Shown piece by piece: positions 45,421 through 56,152 of a DNA stretch of 64,000 bases. The stretch's first letter is position 1. The number at the start of each line of letters is the position of its first letter. The stretch spans positions 1,426,001 through 1,490,000 of the forward strand of contig NZ_JAUSWV010000002.1 of the NCBI RefSeq assembly GCF_030815485.1. The letters are read 5' to 3'. This DNA is from Streptomyces rishiriensis. Lineage in GTDB: Bacteria > Actinomycetota > Actinomycetes > Streptomycetales > Streptomycetaceae. A model generated the notes under the pieces. The model worked only from the letters and a program-made list of their open reading frames with translations, made no database searches and was not told the DNA's origin. Made by a program: the position numbers and the translations under genes.

Positions 45421-46056
45421 ATGGCAGCAGAACTCACCGCGCATCACCGCAGGCTCGCCCAGCAGAAGCGCGAGGCGATCACCTCCGCGGCCACAGAACT
45501 GTTCCTGGACCGTGGCTACGACGGCACCTCCCTCGCACGGATCGCCGAAGCGGCCGGGGTCTCGAAGTCCACCCTGTTCAAGCAGTTCCCCACCAAGGCG
45601 GCCCTCTTCGAGGCCATCGTCACCGAGTCCTGGCAGCGCGACGCCGGCGATACCGCCGCGCGGCCACAGGCGGGAGATCTGCGCTCCGGGCTGACAGCCA
45701 TCGGCCACCGCTACGCCGACCTGATCGGCCGGCCCCGCATGACAGGCCTGTTCCGGATCGTCATCGCCGAACTGCCTCGTTTCCCCGAGCTGGGACGGAT
45801 GCAGTTCCAGCTGGGCAAACTGCCCTACTTCACCTCCGTCCAGCACTACTTGGAATCCGAGCATGAGGCGGGCAACGCTGATGTGCCCGACGCCGAGAGC
45901 GCCGCGAACCAGTTCCTCGGCATGATCGCTAACTACGTCCTGTGGCCCCGCATGCTGCTGACCGGCTGGAACCCCGCAGCCTCCGACATCCACAACGCCG
46001 TCGAAGAGGCCGTCCAGACGATGCTCGCCAGATATACCCCCGCCCCGCCGGCCTGA
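45421..46056 (+). CDS. TetR family transcriptional regulator
   Basis: 211-aa repressor. N-terminal helix-turn-helix: KREAITSAATELFLDRGYDG and IAEAAGVSKSTLFKQFPTKA. C-terminal helical ligand/dimer domain (RMTGLFRIVIAELPRFPELG; AANQFLGMIANYVLWPRMLL). Divergent from the SDR; two identical-core operators lie between. Effector probably the SDR substrate or product (inference). Confidence 0.92.
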   Translation: MAAELTAHHRRLAQQKREAITSAATELFLDRGYDGTSLARIAEAAGVSKSTLFKQFPTKAALFEAIVTESWQRDAGDTAARPQAGDLRSGLTAIGHRYADLIGRPRMTGLFRIVIAELPRFPELGRMQFQLGKLPYFTSVQHYLESEHEAGNADVPDAESAANQFLGMIANYVLWPRMLLTGWNPAASDIHNAVEEAVQTMLARYTPAPPA

Positions 46057-46120
46057 CCCGAAACCGGAACTTCGCCACTGACGCGCAACGCCAAAGACCG
46101 CGACGCCTTCACCCGCGACA

Positions 46121-46150
46121 CCTGTCGTCAAACGATCGTTTGACGACAGG
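46121..46150. repeat. 30-bp perfect palindrome
   Basis: 15-bp arms without spacer: CCTGTCGTCAAACGA (46121-46135) followed by its reverse complement. 65 bp after the TetR stop. Confidence 0.95.
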
Positions 46151-46164
46151 CAACCGACGTATCC

Positions 46165-46184
46165 GATGAACCCGCGGGTTCATC
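46165..46184. repeat. 20-bp perfect palindrome
   Basis: GATGAACCCGCGGGTTCATC, 14 bp after the 30-bp palindrome, ending inside the first recognisable codons of the IS481 remnant. Confidence 0.95.
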
Positions 46185-46504
46185 CAGCAGGGCATCATCA
46201 TTGAGCGGGTCCTGACCGACAACACCTGGTCCTACACCAGGAACACCTGGCGCCAGACCTGCCGCGAGCTGGGCATCAGCCCACGCTGGACCAGGCCCTG
46301 GCGACCCCAGGTCAACGGCAAGGCCGAACGCTTCCACCGCACACTGCTCGAGAGATGGGCCTACCAGCAGCCCTAACCTCAGACGCCCAGCGGCAGGCAG
46401 CGTTTCCCCGACTGGCCGGACTCGTACAACCACCACCGCCCCCGCACCGGCATCGACGGCCGAACACCAGCCGGCCGCGTCACTAACCTCTCCGGACAGC
46501 AGGA
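46179..46504 (+). pseudogene. Decayed IS481-type transposase C-terminus
   Basis: Fragments of the DDE integrase core and C-terminus: IIIERVLTDNTWSYTRNTWR, RELGISPRWTRPWRPQVNGK, AERFHRTLLERWAYQQ, stop, then after a frame change YNHHRPRTGIDGRTPAGRV and TNLSGQQ. The catalytic Asp of LTDN and the Glu region AERFH are visible. The N-terminal two thirds are missing and an in-frame TAA and a frame change interrupt the rest. Confidence 0.8.
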
Positions 46505-46799
46505 CCGTGTCCACAAAGTCCCGCCCGGCTCGTGACGCCCGGCACGCACGCTCACCGCGCTGTCGGGATCACCCACGCACCCCCGGCACGAGGCCGACCC
46601 TCCGCCTTTGCGATCGCACCCACCGGACTCCGCCACCCCCGGCCTCCGGGCAGACGGCGCTACCTTGCCGACACGACCTGGCACCGGCCCCGCCCGAAGC
46701 GCCGATCACCTCGCGTATCCCACGGATCCTGAGGCCGGCAGACGACGCAAGCCCGCGCATGACCCGCTGGACAGGCCCGGCGGCCTACCGTTGACGCTC
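46505..46799. other. 295-bp gap
   Basis: From the IS481 remnant to the Mop gene. The only feature I can point to is the TACCGT -10 candidate near the end. Confidence 0.6.
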
Positions 46800-47219
46800 A
46801 TGAGCCTGAGCATCCGCAACCAACTCCCCGGCACCGTTACCGCCGTCCACCCCGGCGAGGTCATGGCCACCGTCAAGATCCGACTGGACGGCGGCCAGGA
46901 CCTCACGGCTGCCATCACGCTGGAGGCCGTGAACCAACTCGCCCTCACCGCCGGCACCGCCGTCCGCGCCCTGGTGAAGTCGACGGAGGTCTCCCTGGCC
47001 ACCGCTCGGGTCGACGGCCTGTCCATCCGCAACCAGCTCACCGGCACGATCACCGGCCTGGTGACGGGCGAGGTCATGGCCTCGGTGAAGGTCTCCATGG
47101 ACGGCGGCGAGCTCACCGCCGTGATCACCAGGGAAGCAACCGCCGACCTCGGCCTCTTCGTCGGCTCCGACGTGATCGCACTGATCAAGGCGACCGAGGT
47201 GTCCCTGGCCACGGCGTAG
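46800..47219 (+). CDS. Molbindin-like di-Mop (TOBE) protein
   Basis: 139-aa protein of two Mop/TOBE domains in tandem: residues ~4-67 (SIRNQLPGTVTAVHPGEVMA..., ending STEVSLATA) and ~74-139 (SIRNQLTGTITGLVTGEVMA..., ending TEVSLATA). Such small cytoplasmic proteins bind molybdate or tungstate and store it or supply cofactor synthesis. TACCGT at 46786-46791 lies eight bases before ATG 46800, so the gene is probably leaderless. No modABC genes adjoin. A strong hairpin follows. Confidence 0.9.
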   Translation: MSLSIRNQLPGTVTAVHPGEVMATVKIRLDGGQDLTAAITLEAVNQLALTAGTAVRALVKSTEVSLATARVDGLSIRNQLTGTITGLVTGEVMASVKVSMDGGELTAVITREATADLGLFVGSDVIALIKATEVSLATA

Positions 47220-47226
47220 CGCGCGC

Positions 47227-47259
47227 GAGGGCCCCCGCCCGGAACGGACGGGGGCCCTC
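47227..47259. terminator. Bidirectional terminator
   Basis: GAGGGCCCCCG (47227-47237) pairs perfectly with CGGGGGCCCTC (47249-47259), 11-nt loop, between the convergent Mop and gcvP genes. Confidence 0.85.
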
Positions 47260-47269
47260 ACCCACTCGC

Positions 47270-50155
<2,886 letters not shown>

Positions 50156-50217
50156 TACGGAGGCCTCCTGGTCTGACACGACCTTCGAGGGTCACCACGG
50201 TGGGTACCCGGACGGCC

Positions 50218-50428
50218 TCCCCCTCTGTCATCTCAACCTGAGAGCTTCACCGGGTCCCCGAGGGCACCCGGCTTTCACCGTCGGTGAGAGCGGAAGCCGT
50301 CGACGCCGTCGGCACCCGCCCTGCTTTCCAGAGTGACCTCGTCCGTGCGGTACGTGAGCCTGAGAGATTCCGGGGAGGATTTGCTCCTTCGGCGCCTCCG
50401 GTGATGTCCGGAGGACTCTCCCGCGCGG
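50218..50428 (-). promoter_or_regulatory. Tandem glycine riboswitch
   Basis: On the minus strand the leader reads GGGAGAG, GCCGAAGGAGCAA, CCGGAATCTCTCAGG, then CACTCTGGAAAGC (aptamer 1, about 50428-50318), followed by a second aptamer with CACCGACGGTGAAAGC and GAAGCTCTCAGGTTGAGATG, GACAGAGGGGGA (about 50312-50218). These are the conserved glycine-riboswitch elements. About 60 nt remain to the gcvP start as expression platform. Glycine should turn gcvP on. Confidence 0.92.
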
Positions 50429-50545
50429 TGTCAGCAGCCATTGTCAGACTACCAGCGGGGTCAATGAGTCTCGCTCGAGTGGCCGCTCGTCCCGATGTGC
50501 TCTTTTGTAGTGCTTACGGATGAGTTGCGACCAAGTGGAGGGCCC

Positions 50546-50917
50546 GTGCAGACCGACATCGATCCGCGCAACCTGATAGGCCGCAAGGCGTTCGACCGCA
50601 ACGGCACCAAGATCGGGACCGTCGACGAGGTCTACCTCGACGACGCCACCGGAGTGCCGGAGTGGGCGGCCATACGCACCGGTCTGTTCTCCCGCGACGC
50701 GTTCGTCCCCCTGGAGCCCAGCCGGCTGGTCGAGGGCACCCTGCACATTCCCTTCGACCGGGGCCTGATCAAGGACGCTCCCGACTTCGGTGTGGGCCGC
50801 CACCTCTCCCCGGAGCAGGAACTCCAGCTCTACCACCACTACGGCCTCGACGTGGGCGCTCCTCCCCCGCTCCCCGACCACGACTTCGGCCGACTGGCCG
50901 GCACGGAGGACGGCTGA
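50546..50917 (+). CDS. PRC-barrel domain protein
   Basis: 123-aa protein. Residues 1-80 are a PRC-barrel: DIDPRNLIGRKAFDRNGTKI, GTVDEVYLDDATGVPEWAAI, FVPLEPSRLVEGTLHIPF. A C-terminal helix (SPEQELQLYHHYGLDV) and an acidic tail follow. PRC-barrels mediate RNA or protein contacts and occur in RimM and stress proteins; the specific partner is unknown. GTG 50546 has GGAGGG upstream. Divergent from gcvP. Confidence 0.88.
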   Translation: MQTDIDPRNLIGRKAFDRNGTKIGTVDEVYLDDATGVPEWAAIRTGLFSRDAFVPLEPSRLVEGTLHIPFDRGLIKDAPDFGVGRHLSPEQELQLYHHYGLDVGAPPPLPDHDFGRLAGTEDG

Positions 50918-50922
50918 GCCCC

Positions 50923-51384
50923 TCAGCCGCAGGCCTGTATCAGCGCCCCGAGAATCCCGGCGGGGTCGTACAGCGGCCGGGCGCCGTCCGTGACGACTCT
51001 TCGGGTACCGGCGTCGACCGGGTCGGTCCGTGCCCAGCGGGCAGGCCCGACGTTCACCTCGACCTCCAGACCGGAGGCGGTCGCATACCGCCATTCGGTG
51101 ACGGTCCCCCGATCCCGGACCCGGATCACCTCTCCCAGAGCCGGCTCCCGAGCCCACCCGTCGTCCTCGGCGTACCGGGCTGGCGCCGTCGACAACACCA
51201 CAAGGTCGACATCCGAGTCGGGACCCGCTGTCCCACGTGCACAGGACCCGACGAGCAGCAGCCCCACCACATCGCTCCGGTTCCCGGCCCACCGGGTCAT
51301 CCTGTCCACCACCCGGCGCATCTCGGCCTCATGCTCCGGCGACACCCCGGCCGGGTCCGCGAACCGGCCTCCGTGCAGCTTCAT
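50923..51384 (-). CDS. Nucleotidyltransferase domain protein (MNT type)
   Basis: 153 aa of the polymerase-beta-like nucleotidyltransferase superfamily. Motif GSCARGTAGPDSDVDLVVLS gives the G-S and the two metal Asp residues. A third carboxylate is likely in EVEVNVGPARW. ATG 51384 is behind GGAGGG. MNT proteins are often paired with HEPN toxins, but no HEPN gene is adjacent here (PRC-barrel and dinB flank it), so the role is open. Confidence 0.85.
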   Translation of the reverse strand: MKLHGGRFADPAGVSPEHEAEMRRVVDRMTRWAGNRSDVVGLLLVGSCARGTAGPDSDVDLVVLSTAPARYAEDDGWAREPALGEVIRVRDRGTVTEWRYATASGLEVEVNVGPARWARTDPVDAGTRRVVTDGARPLYDPAGILGALIQACG

Positions 51385-51481
51385 GCAGCTCCCTCCCCAT
51401 CCCCCACCGGTGCCACCCGCGTGCCACCGCTCCGACCCACCTCGCAGTTCGAACCGCTTCACTCTGTGTAACTGATCCACC

Positions 51482-52945
51482 TCACGCAGAGTTCCCGGAC
51501 TCCGCCTCCGACGGCTGCGCCTCTTCCGAGGGCTGCACCTCGGACGGTTGCCTTTCCGAGGACTTCACTTCAGGATGCGGTGCTCCCGCCGCCGCCCCGC
51601 CGTCGTCATCCGGTCTTCGTCGCACCAGAGGCAACGGATCCGCCGGCTCCAGCGCCGGATCGTCGGTCCTGAAGGTGCGCACCCGTCCCGGCTCCGACTC
51701 GGGCGTCTCGAACCGCACGGTGACCCGGCCCAGCCCACTGCCCTGCACCCATCCGTGCCCGAGCTCGGCATGCCGCACGTCGTGCCCCGGGCGCCACTGG
51801 CGCTCGACCGGCACCGGCACCTCGCCGACGGGCTCGGCAGCGACTTCCTCCTCGGGCCCGACCACCCGCTCCTCGGCCGCCTGCGCGAACAGATCCTCCT
51901 GCGTGAAGTCCGCCAGCCCGCTCACGCCCACCCCGAGCAGCCGCACCCCGCCCGTGGTGTCCACCGACTCCAGCAGCCGGGCCGCCGCCTCCCGGACCAC
52001 CGCAGGATCGTCGGTGGGCCCGCGCAGGGTCTCGGACCGGGTGAGCGTGGAGAAGTCGTACCGCCGCACCTTCAGCACGATGGTCCGCCCCGACAGACCG
52101 GCCTCCCGCAGCCTGCGCACACATCGGTCCGCGAGCCGCTGCACCTCCAGCTCCACCCGGATCCGGTCGTGGATGTCCACGTCATAGGTGTCCTCGACGG
52201 AGACCGACTTGGCCTCCCGCTCCGCCACCACGGGCCGGTCGTCGCGGGCCAGCGCCATGGCGTACAGCGCGTGCCCGTGCGCCTTTCCCAGCAGCCGCAC
52301 CAACTCGTCCTCACCGGCTTCGGCGATCTCGTCGATCGTGAGGATCCCGGCCCGGCGCAGATGGTCCCCCGTCGCCGGACCGACCCCCGGCAGGGTCCGC
52401 ACCGGCAGCGGGCCGAGCAGGGCCCGCTCCGTCCCCGGCGCGATGAGCACCAGGCCGTCCGGCTTCGCCTGCTCGGAGGCGATCTTCGCCAGCATCTTGC
52501 AGGAGGCGAGGCCCACCGAACCCGTGAGCCCGGTGACGGCCTGTATGTCCGCGCGCAGCCTGATCCCCGCCAGCCGCGCCGACTCGCTGTCCCAGGCCGC
52601 TCCCCCGGCATCCAGGTCCACGAAGGCCTCGTCCAGGCTCAGCGGCTCCACCAGCGGCGACAGCGCCCGCAGCAAGCCCATGACCTGCTCGCTGATCGAC
52701 CGGTAGAACGCGAAGCGCGGCACCAGATAAGCGGCGTTCGGAGCCCTTCGGCGCGCCTGGGCCATGGGCATCGCCGAGTGCACTCCGAAGACCCGCGCCT
52801 CGTAGGAGGCGGTCGCGACCACGCCGCGGGGCCCCAGACCGCCCACGACCACGGCTTTCCCGCGCAGGCTCGGCTTGGAGGCCTGCTCCGCCTGCGCGAA
52901 GAAGGCATCCATGTCGAGATGCAGGATCGTGGGCGCGTTTCTCAC
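51482..52945 (-). CDS. dinB: DNA polymerase IV
   Basis: 487-aa Y-family translesion polymerase. Starts APTILHLDMDAFFAQAEQAS with the metal Asp residues of DMD, palm motif LDEAFVDLDAG (catalytic Asp-Glu pattern), thumb GVGPATGDHLRRAGI, little finger, and an unusually long disordered C-terminus rich in Ser/Glu/Pro. GTG 52945 matches the family start; longer upstream frame is not homologous. The region immediately upstream is a transposase remnant, so its original promoter may have been replaced or shortened. Confidence 0.92.
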   Translation of the reverse strand: MRNAPTILHLDMDAFFAQAEQASKPSLRGKAVVVGGLGPRGVVATASYEARVFGVHSAMPMAQARRRAPNAAYLVPRFAFYRSISEQVMGLLRALSPLVEPLSLDEAFVDLDAGGAAWDSESARLAGIRLRADIQAVTGLTGSVGLASCKMLAKIASEQAKPDGLVLIAPGTERALLGPLPVRTLPGVGPATGDHLRRAGILTIDEIAEAGEDELVRLLGKAHGHALYAMALARDDRPVVAEREAKSVSVEDTYDVDIHDRIRVELEVQRLADRCVRRLREAGLSGRTIVLKVRRYDFSTLTRSETLRGPTDDPAVVREAAARLLESVDTTGGVRLLGVGVSGLADFTQEDLFAQAAEERVVGPEEEVAAEPVGEVPVPVERQWRPGHDVRHAELGHGWVQGSGLGRVTVRFETPESEPGRVRTFRTDDPALEPADPLPLVRRRPDDDGGAAAGAPHPEVKSSERQPSEVQPSEEAQPSEAESGNSA

Positions 52946-52995
52946 ATGTCCGATGCTGCACCACGGCACTGACATTGATGCTGATACTCGGGTTC

Positions 52996-53825
52996 CGGTG
53001 GTCGTGACCCGGGCACTGACTGACGCCCTGCTGGACTGTCTTCGCGTTGTTCTGTCCGGCCGCCGGGATCTGTTCGGCCAGGTCCTCGTCACCGCTCCGG
53101 AGGCGATCCGCTCGAAGTACGGGCAGCTCAAGGGCACCGACCGCACCGAGGCCCTGGCTCGGCTGCGACCGGCCGGCGACGCCCTGCACACCGCTGTCCT
53201 GACCGCGCTGAAAAGCCTCGCCCGCCGCGTCAAGGAACTCACTGCCGAGCACGAGACGCTGACGCGGGCCCTGGATGCCGAAGTCACCACACACAACCCC
53301 GGCCTGCGGGCGACCTACGGTGTCGGCCCCGACACCGCCGCGCAGCTGCTGATCACCGCGGGCGGCAATCCCGAACGGATGCGAACCGAGGCGTCCTTCG
53401 CGGCTCTGTGCGGAGCCGCCCCGGTCCCCGCATCCAGCGGCCGAACCAACCGCCACCGCCTCTCCAGGGGCGGGGACCGGACCGCCAACTCCGCGCTCTA
53501 CCGCATCGCCCTGGTCCGTATGTCCGGCGACGTCCGAACTCGCGCCTACGTCACACGGCAAGTCGCCGCCGGACGGACGAAGAAAGAGATTATCCGGATG
53601 TTGAAGCGGGCCATCGCCCGGGAGATGTTCCGCTGTCTCACCACCACGCTCAACATTCCAGGCATAGCCGACCTACGGCCTCTGCGGCAGGCCAAGAACA
53701 TCACCCTCACCACCGTCGCCCAGCACTTCGGCGTCTGGCCCACCACCATCTCCAGACTCGAAAGGGGACTCAGCAGGGACGACGACCTCGCTCACGCCTA
53801 CCGCGACTGGCTCCGAGCCGCTTGA
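52996..53825 (+). mobile_element. 5'-truncated IS110-type transposase with HTH tail
   Basis: Open frame of about 276 aa carrying the C-terminal Transposase_20 part of IS110 proteins: YGVGPDTAAQLLITAGGNPE, FAALCGAAPVPASSGRTNRH, RLSRGGDRTANSALYRIALV and KKEIIRMLKRAIAREMFR. The N-terminal DEDD catalytic domain is missing. After the transposase part comes a helix-turn-helix-like tail (ITLTTVAQHFGVWPTTISRL). Lies 51 bp from the dinB start, on the opposite strand. It cannot be functional on its own. Confidence 0.8.
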
Positions 53826-53882
53826 CAGCAATAGGAGCATCAATGACGCCGTACAGCCGCCCCTCGCGCCTACGAAGGCGGT

Positions 53883-54566
53883 TCAGACCGCCCGGTTGCG
53901 CCGACGTGCCAGTTCGTCCGCAGGATTGTTCCCGACGAGCGTCTCCCCGGTGTCGACACGCTCCCCGTGCAGCTGCGACAGCGCGCTCTCGACGTCCCGC
54001 CACACGACGCCCACCGCGATGCCGAAGATGCCCTGACCGCCTTGCAGCAGCGCGTGGACCTCGTCCGGCGACGTGCACTCGTAGACGGTGGCACCGTCGC
54101 TCATCAGCGTCATGCGCTCCAGGTCGCTGAACCCGCGCTCCCGCAGATGCTGCACGGCGGTGCGGATGTTCTGCAGCGACACCCCGGTGTCGAGGAACCG
54201 CTTGACGATCTTCAGGACGACGACGTCCCGGAAGCTGTAAAGACGCTGCGTGCCGGACCCGTGGGCAGGCCGCACACTCGGCTCGACCAGCCCGGTGCGG
54301 GCCCAGTAGTCCAGTTGCCGATAGGTGATGCCCGCGGCCGCGCAAGCCGTCGGACCTCGATAGCCGATCTGCTCGGACGCCATGGACGTCGCCCCTCCGC
54401 TGCTCGGCACGGCCGCCGGTCGCTGCGGAGCGTGGTCGGCCGCGCTGCTCTGCTGGGGGTAGGCCCTGCTCGAACGCGCTGGAGAGCCCGGGGAAGGGTA
54501 CGGACCGCTTCCCCCGACACCGAGTCCGGGGGCACCCCCAGCCGTACCGTCGCCGCTGCTTCTCAC
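53883..54566 (-). CDS. MerR family transcriptional regulator (Rv1830/ResR-like)
   Basis: 227 aa. A flexible N-terminal ~65 residues precede the MerR winged helix: ACAAAGITYRQLDYWARTGL, RLYSFRDVVVLKIVKRFLDT, GVSLQNIRTAVQHLRERGFS. The C-terminus has a folded region ending VGNNPADELARRRNRAV. GTG 54566 is behind GGAGG. Its position after the bifunctional nuclease is as for Rv1830 in Mycobacterium tuberculosis, which I recall as ResR. A palindrome 69 bp upstream may be its own operator. Confidence 0.85.
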   Translation of the reverse strand: MRSSGDGTAGGAPGLGVGGSGPYPSPGSPARSSRAYPQQSSAADHAPQRPAAVPSSGGATSMASEQIGYRGPTACAAAGITYRQLDYWARTGLVEPSVRPAHGSGTQRLYSFRDVVVLKIVKRFLDTGVSLQNIRTAVQHLRERGFSDLERMTLMSDGATVYECTSPDEVHALLQGGQGIFGIAVGVVWRDVESALSQLHGERVDTGETLVGNNPADELARRRNRAV

Positions 54567-54634
54567 GCCGACCTCCGTCCTTGACCTGCCTTGTCGACGG
54601 TAGGCAGTCACCAGGGGTGCGTCAACGATCGCCA

Positions 54635-54652
54635 CACTCGGCACGCCGAGTG
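54635..54652 (-). promoter_or_regulatory. CACTCGGC-AC-GCCGAGTG palindrome
   Basis: Perfect 18-bp palindrome upstream of the MerR gene and downstream of the nuclease terminator; candidate autoregulatory site. Confidence 0.6.
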
Positions 54653-54766
54653 ATAATCACCCTGAGAGTGGTTTCCCGCACCCCGTCGCGGGGAAAGGCT
54701 AGCCGAATGCGCTGAGAAGTAGCCGTAGGACGCTCTCACTCGCCGTTGGCATTTGCCGAAAACAGT

Positions 54767-54793
54767 GCGGGCGTCCCCGTGCAGGACGCCCGC
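54767..54793 (-). terminator. Terminator of bifunctional nuclease gene
   Basis: GCGGGCGTCC (54767-54776) pairs perfectly with GGACGCCCGC (54784-54793), 7-nt loop, followed on the minus strand by TGTTTT. This ends the upstream transcript; the MerR gene at 53883 then has its own promoter. Confidence 0.85.
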
Positions 54794-54811
54794 GTTCCGC
54801 GCATGTGCCGG

Positions 54812-55285
54812 CTACTGATTGCTGCTGCCGAAGTCCTCGGGCGAGATCTGGTCGAGGAACTCGCGGAACTTCTCCACCTCGTCCTCCTGCTCGTCCGGGA
54901 TGGCGATCCCCGCGTCGTCCAGGACCGTGTCACTGCCGAAGATCGGTGTCCCGGTGCGCAACGCCAGCGCTATGGCGTCCGACGGACGCGCACTCACCTC
55001 GACCCCGCTGGCGAAGACCAGCTCCGCGTAGAAGACGCCCTCCCGCAGGTCCGTGATGCGCACTTCGGTGAGCTCCTGGCCGACGGCTTCCAGCACGTCC
55101 TTGAACAGGTCGTGGGTCAGCGGTCGCGCGGGAGCCATGCCCTGCTGGGCGAAGGCGATCGCCGTCGCCTCCCCCGGTCCGATCCAGATGGGAAGGTAAC
55201 GGTCGCCTCCCACTTCACGCAGCAGCACGATCGGTTGGTTGGAGGGCATCTCGACCCGGACACCTACGACATCGAGCTCGTTCAC
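54812..55285 (-). CDS. Bifunctional nuclease family (DUF151) protein
   Basis: 157 aa. DUF151 core: QPIVLLREVGGDRYLPIWIG, ATAIAFAQQGMAPARPLTHD, LFKDVLEAVG and SARPSDAIALALRTGTPIFG. Acidic C-terminal tail (EDEVEKFREFLDQISPEDFG). Members have reported DNase/RNase activity; role here unknown. Fixed neighbour of the FtsR/GarA genes in actinobacteria. Confidence 0.9.
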   Translation of the reverse strand: MNELDVVGVRVEMPSNQPIVLLREVGGDRYLPIWIGPGEATAIAFAQQGMAPARPLTHDLFKDVLEAVGQELTEVRITDLREGVFYAELVFASGVEVSARPSDAIALALRTGTPIFGSDTVLDDAGIAIPDEQEDEVEKFREFLDQISPEDFGSSNQ

Positions 55286-55370
55286 ACAGTAACCCTAGGC
55301 CGTGCCCGGGACGTTTGGGTAGTCGGGCCGGGAACGGGTGACCGATCCGCCCCAGGGCGAAACCGCCCGC

Positions 55371-56108
55371 TCAGGGCAGCCGCACCCCGAGCGCCGTCTG
55401 CACCAACGCCGCGTGCAGCCGCACCGTGAGCCCCGCGATTTCCTTCGTACGGGCCTGCGCGTGCGCCCTGGTCTGCGGATTGCGATGGCGCTTGAGAGGG
55501 GCCACCACCTGGTCCACGAGACCGGCCTCACGATCCGCCGCGGCCTTCATCACCCGCAGGTGCCGGGGCTCGATCCCGAACCGGCCCAGCTCGGCGACAA
55601 GCGCTGCCACGGTGGCCGCCTCGGCGTCGTAGACCCCGTCCTCCAACGGCGCAACGAGGCCGTACGACTCCCACTCCTCGAGCTCCGGCTCACCGATGCC
55701 CGCGGCCGCCAACAGCTCGGACCGGCCGATCCTGGCGACGGTGGGCCCCTCCGACGCCTCGGGGACGGCCTCACCGTCGCGCTGCCGGCCGACGGTCGGC
55801 AGCGGTGCGGCCTCACCGCGCTCCATGGCGTCCAGATGCTCGCGGATGACCTTGAGGGGCAGATAGTGGTCCCGCTGCATCCTCAGGACGTGGCCGAGGC
55901 GCTCGACGTCCTGCACACTGAACTTCCGATACCCCGAAGGGGTTCGCTGCGGCTCGATGAGCCCTTCCGACTCCAGAAAGCGGATCTTGGAGACGGTGAC
56001 TTCGGGAAACTCGTCGCGCAGCGCGTTCAGCACGGTGCCGATGCTCATCGAACCACCGTCCGCGGCGGCGGTGCCGTGTCCGACACCGCCCCTCGGTGTT
56101 TGAAGCAT
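55371..56108 (-). CDS. ftsR: FtsR-like MerR family regulator
   Basis: 245 aa. MerR helix-turn-helix MSIGTVLNALRDEFPEVTVS, FLESEGLIEPQRTPSGYRKF, VERLGHVLRMQRDHYLPLKV. C-terminal domain with a second DNA-binding-like segment around ARIGRSELLAAAGIGEPEL. Orthologue position of Rv1828 and of Corynebacterium FtsR, which controls ftsZ. ATG 56108 has GGGAAGG upstream. The same effect on ftsZ here is inference. Confidence 0.85.
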   Translation of the reverse strand: MLQTPRGGVGHGTAAADGGSMSIGTVLNALRDEFPEVTVSKIRFLESEGLIEPQRTPSGYRKFSVQDVERLGHVLRMQRDHYLPLKVIREHLDAMERGEAAPLPTVGRQRDGEAVPEASEGPTVARIGRSELLAAAGIGEPELEEWESYGLVAPLEDGVYDAEAATVAALVAELGRFGIEPRHLRVMKAAADREAGLVDQVVAPLKRHRNPQTRAHAQARTKEIAGLTVRLHAALVQTALGVRLP

Positions 56109-56152
56109 GGACCTTCCCTGGGGATTCCCCCCGGACGGCGCCCGGGGGCCGG

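Noticed and set aside
50923-51384. MNT-HEPN toxin-antitoxin pair
   Set aside because: The neighbours are a PRC-barrel protein and dinB; no HEPN-like gene adjoins.
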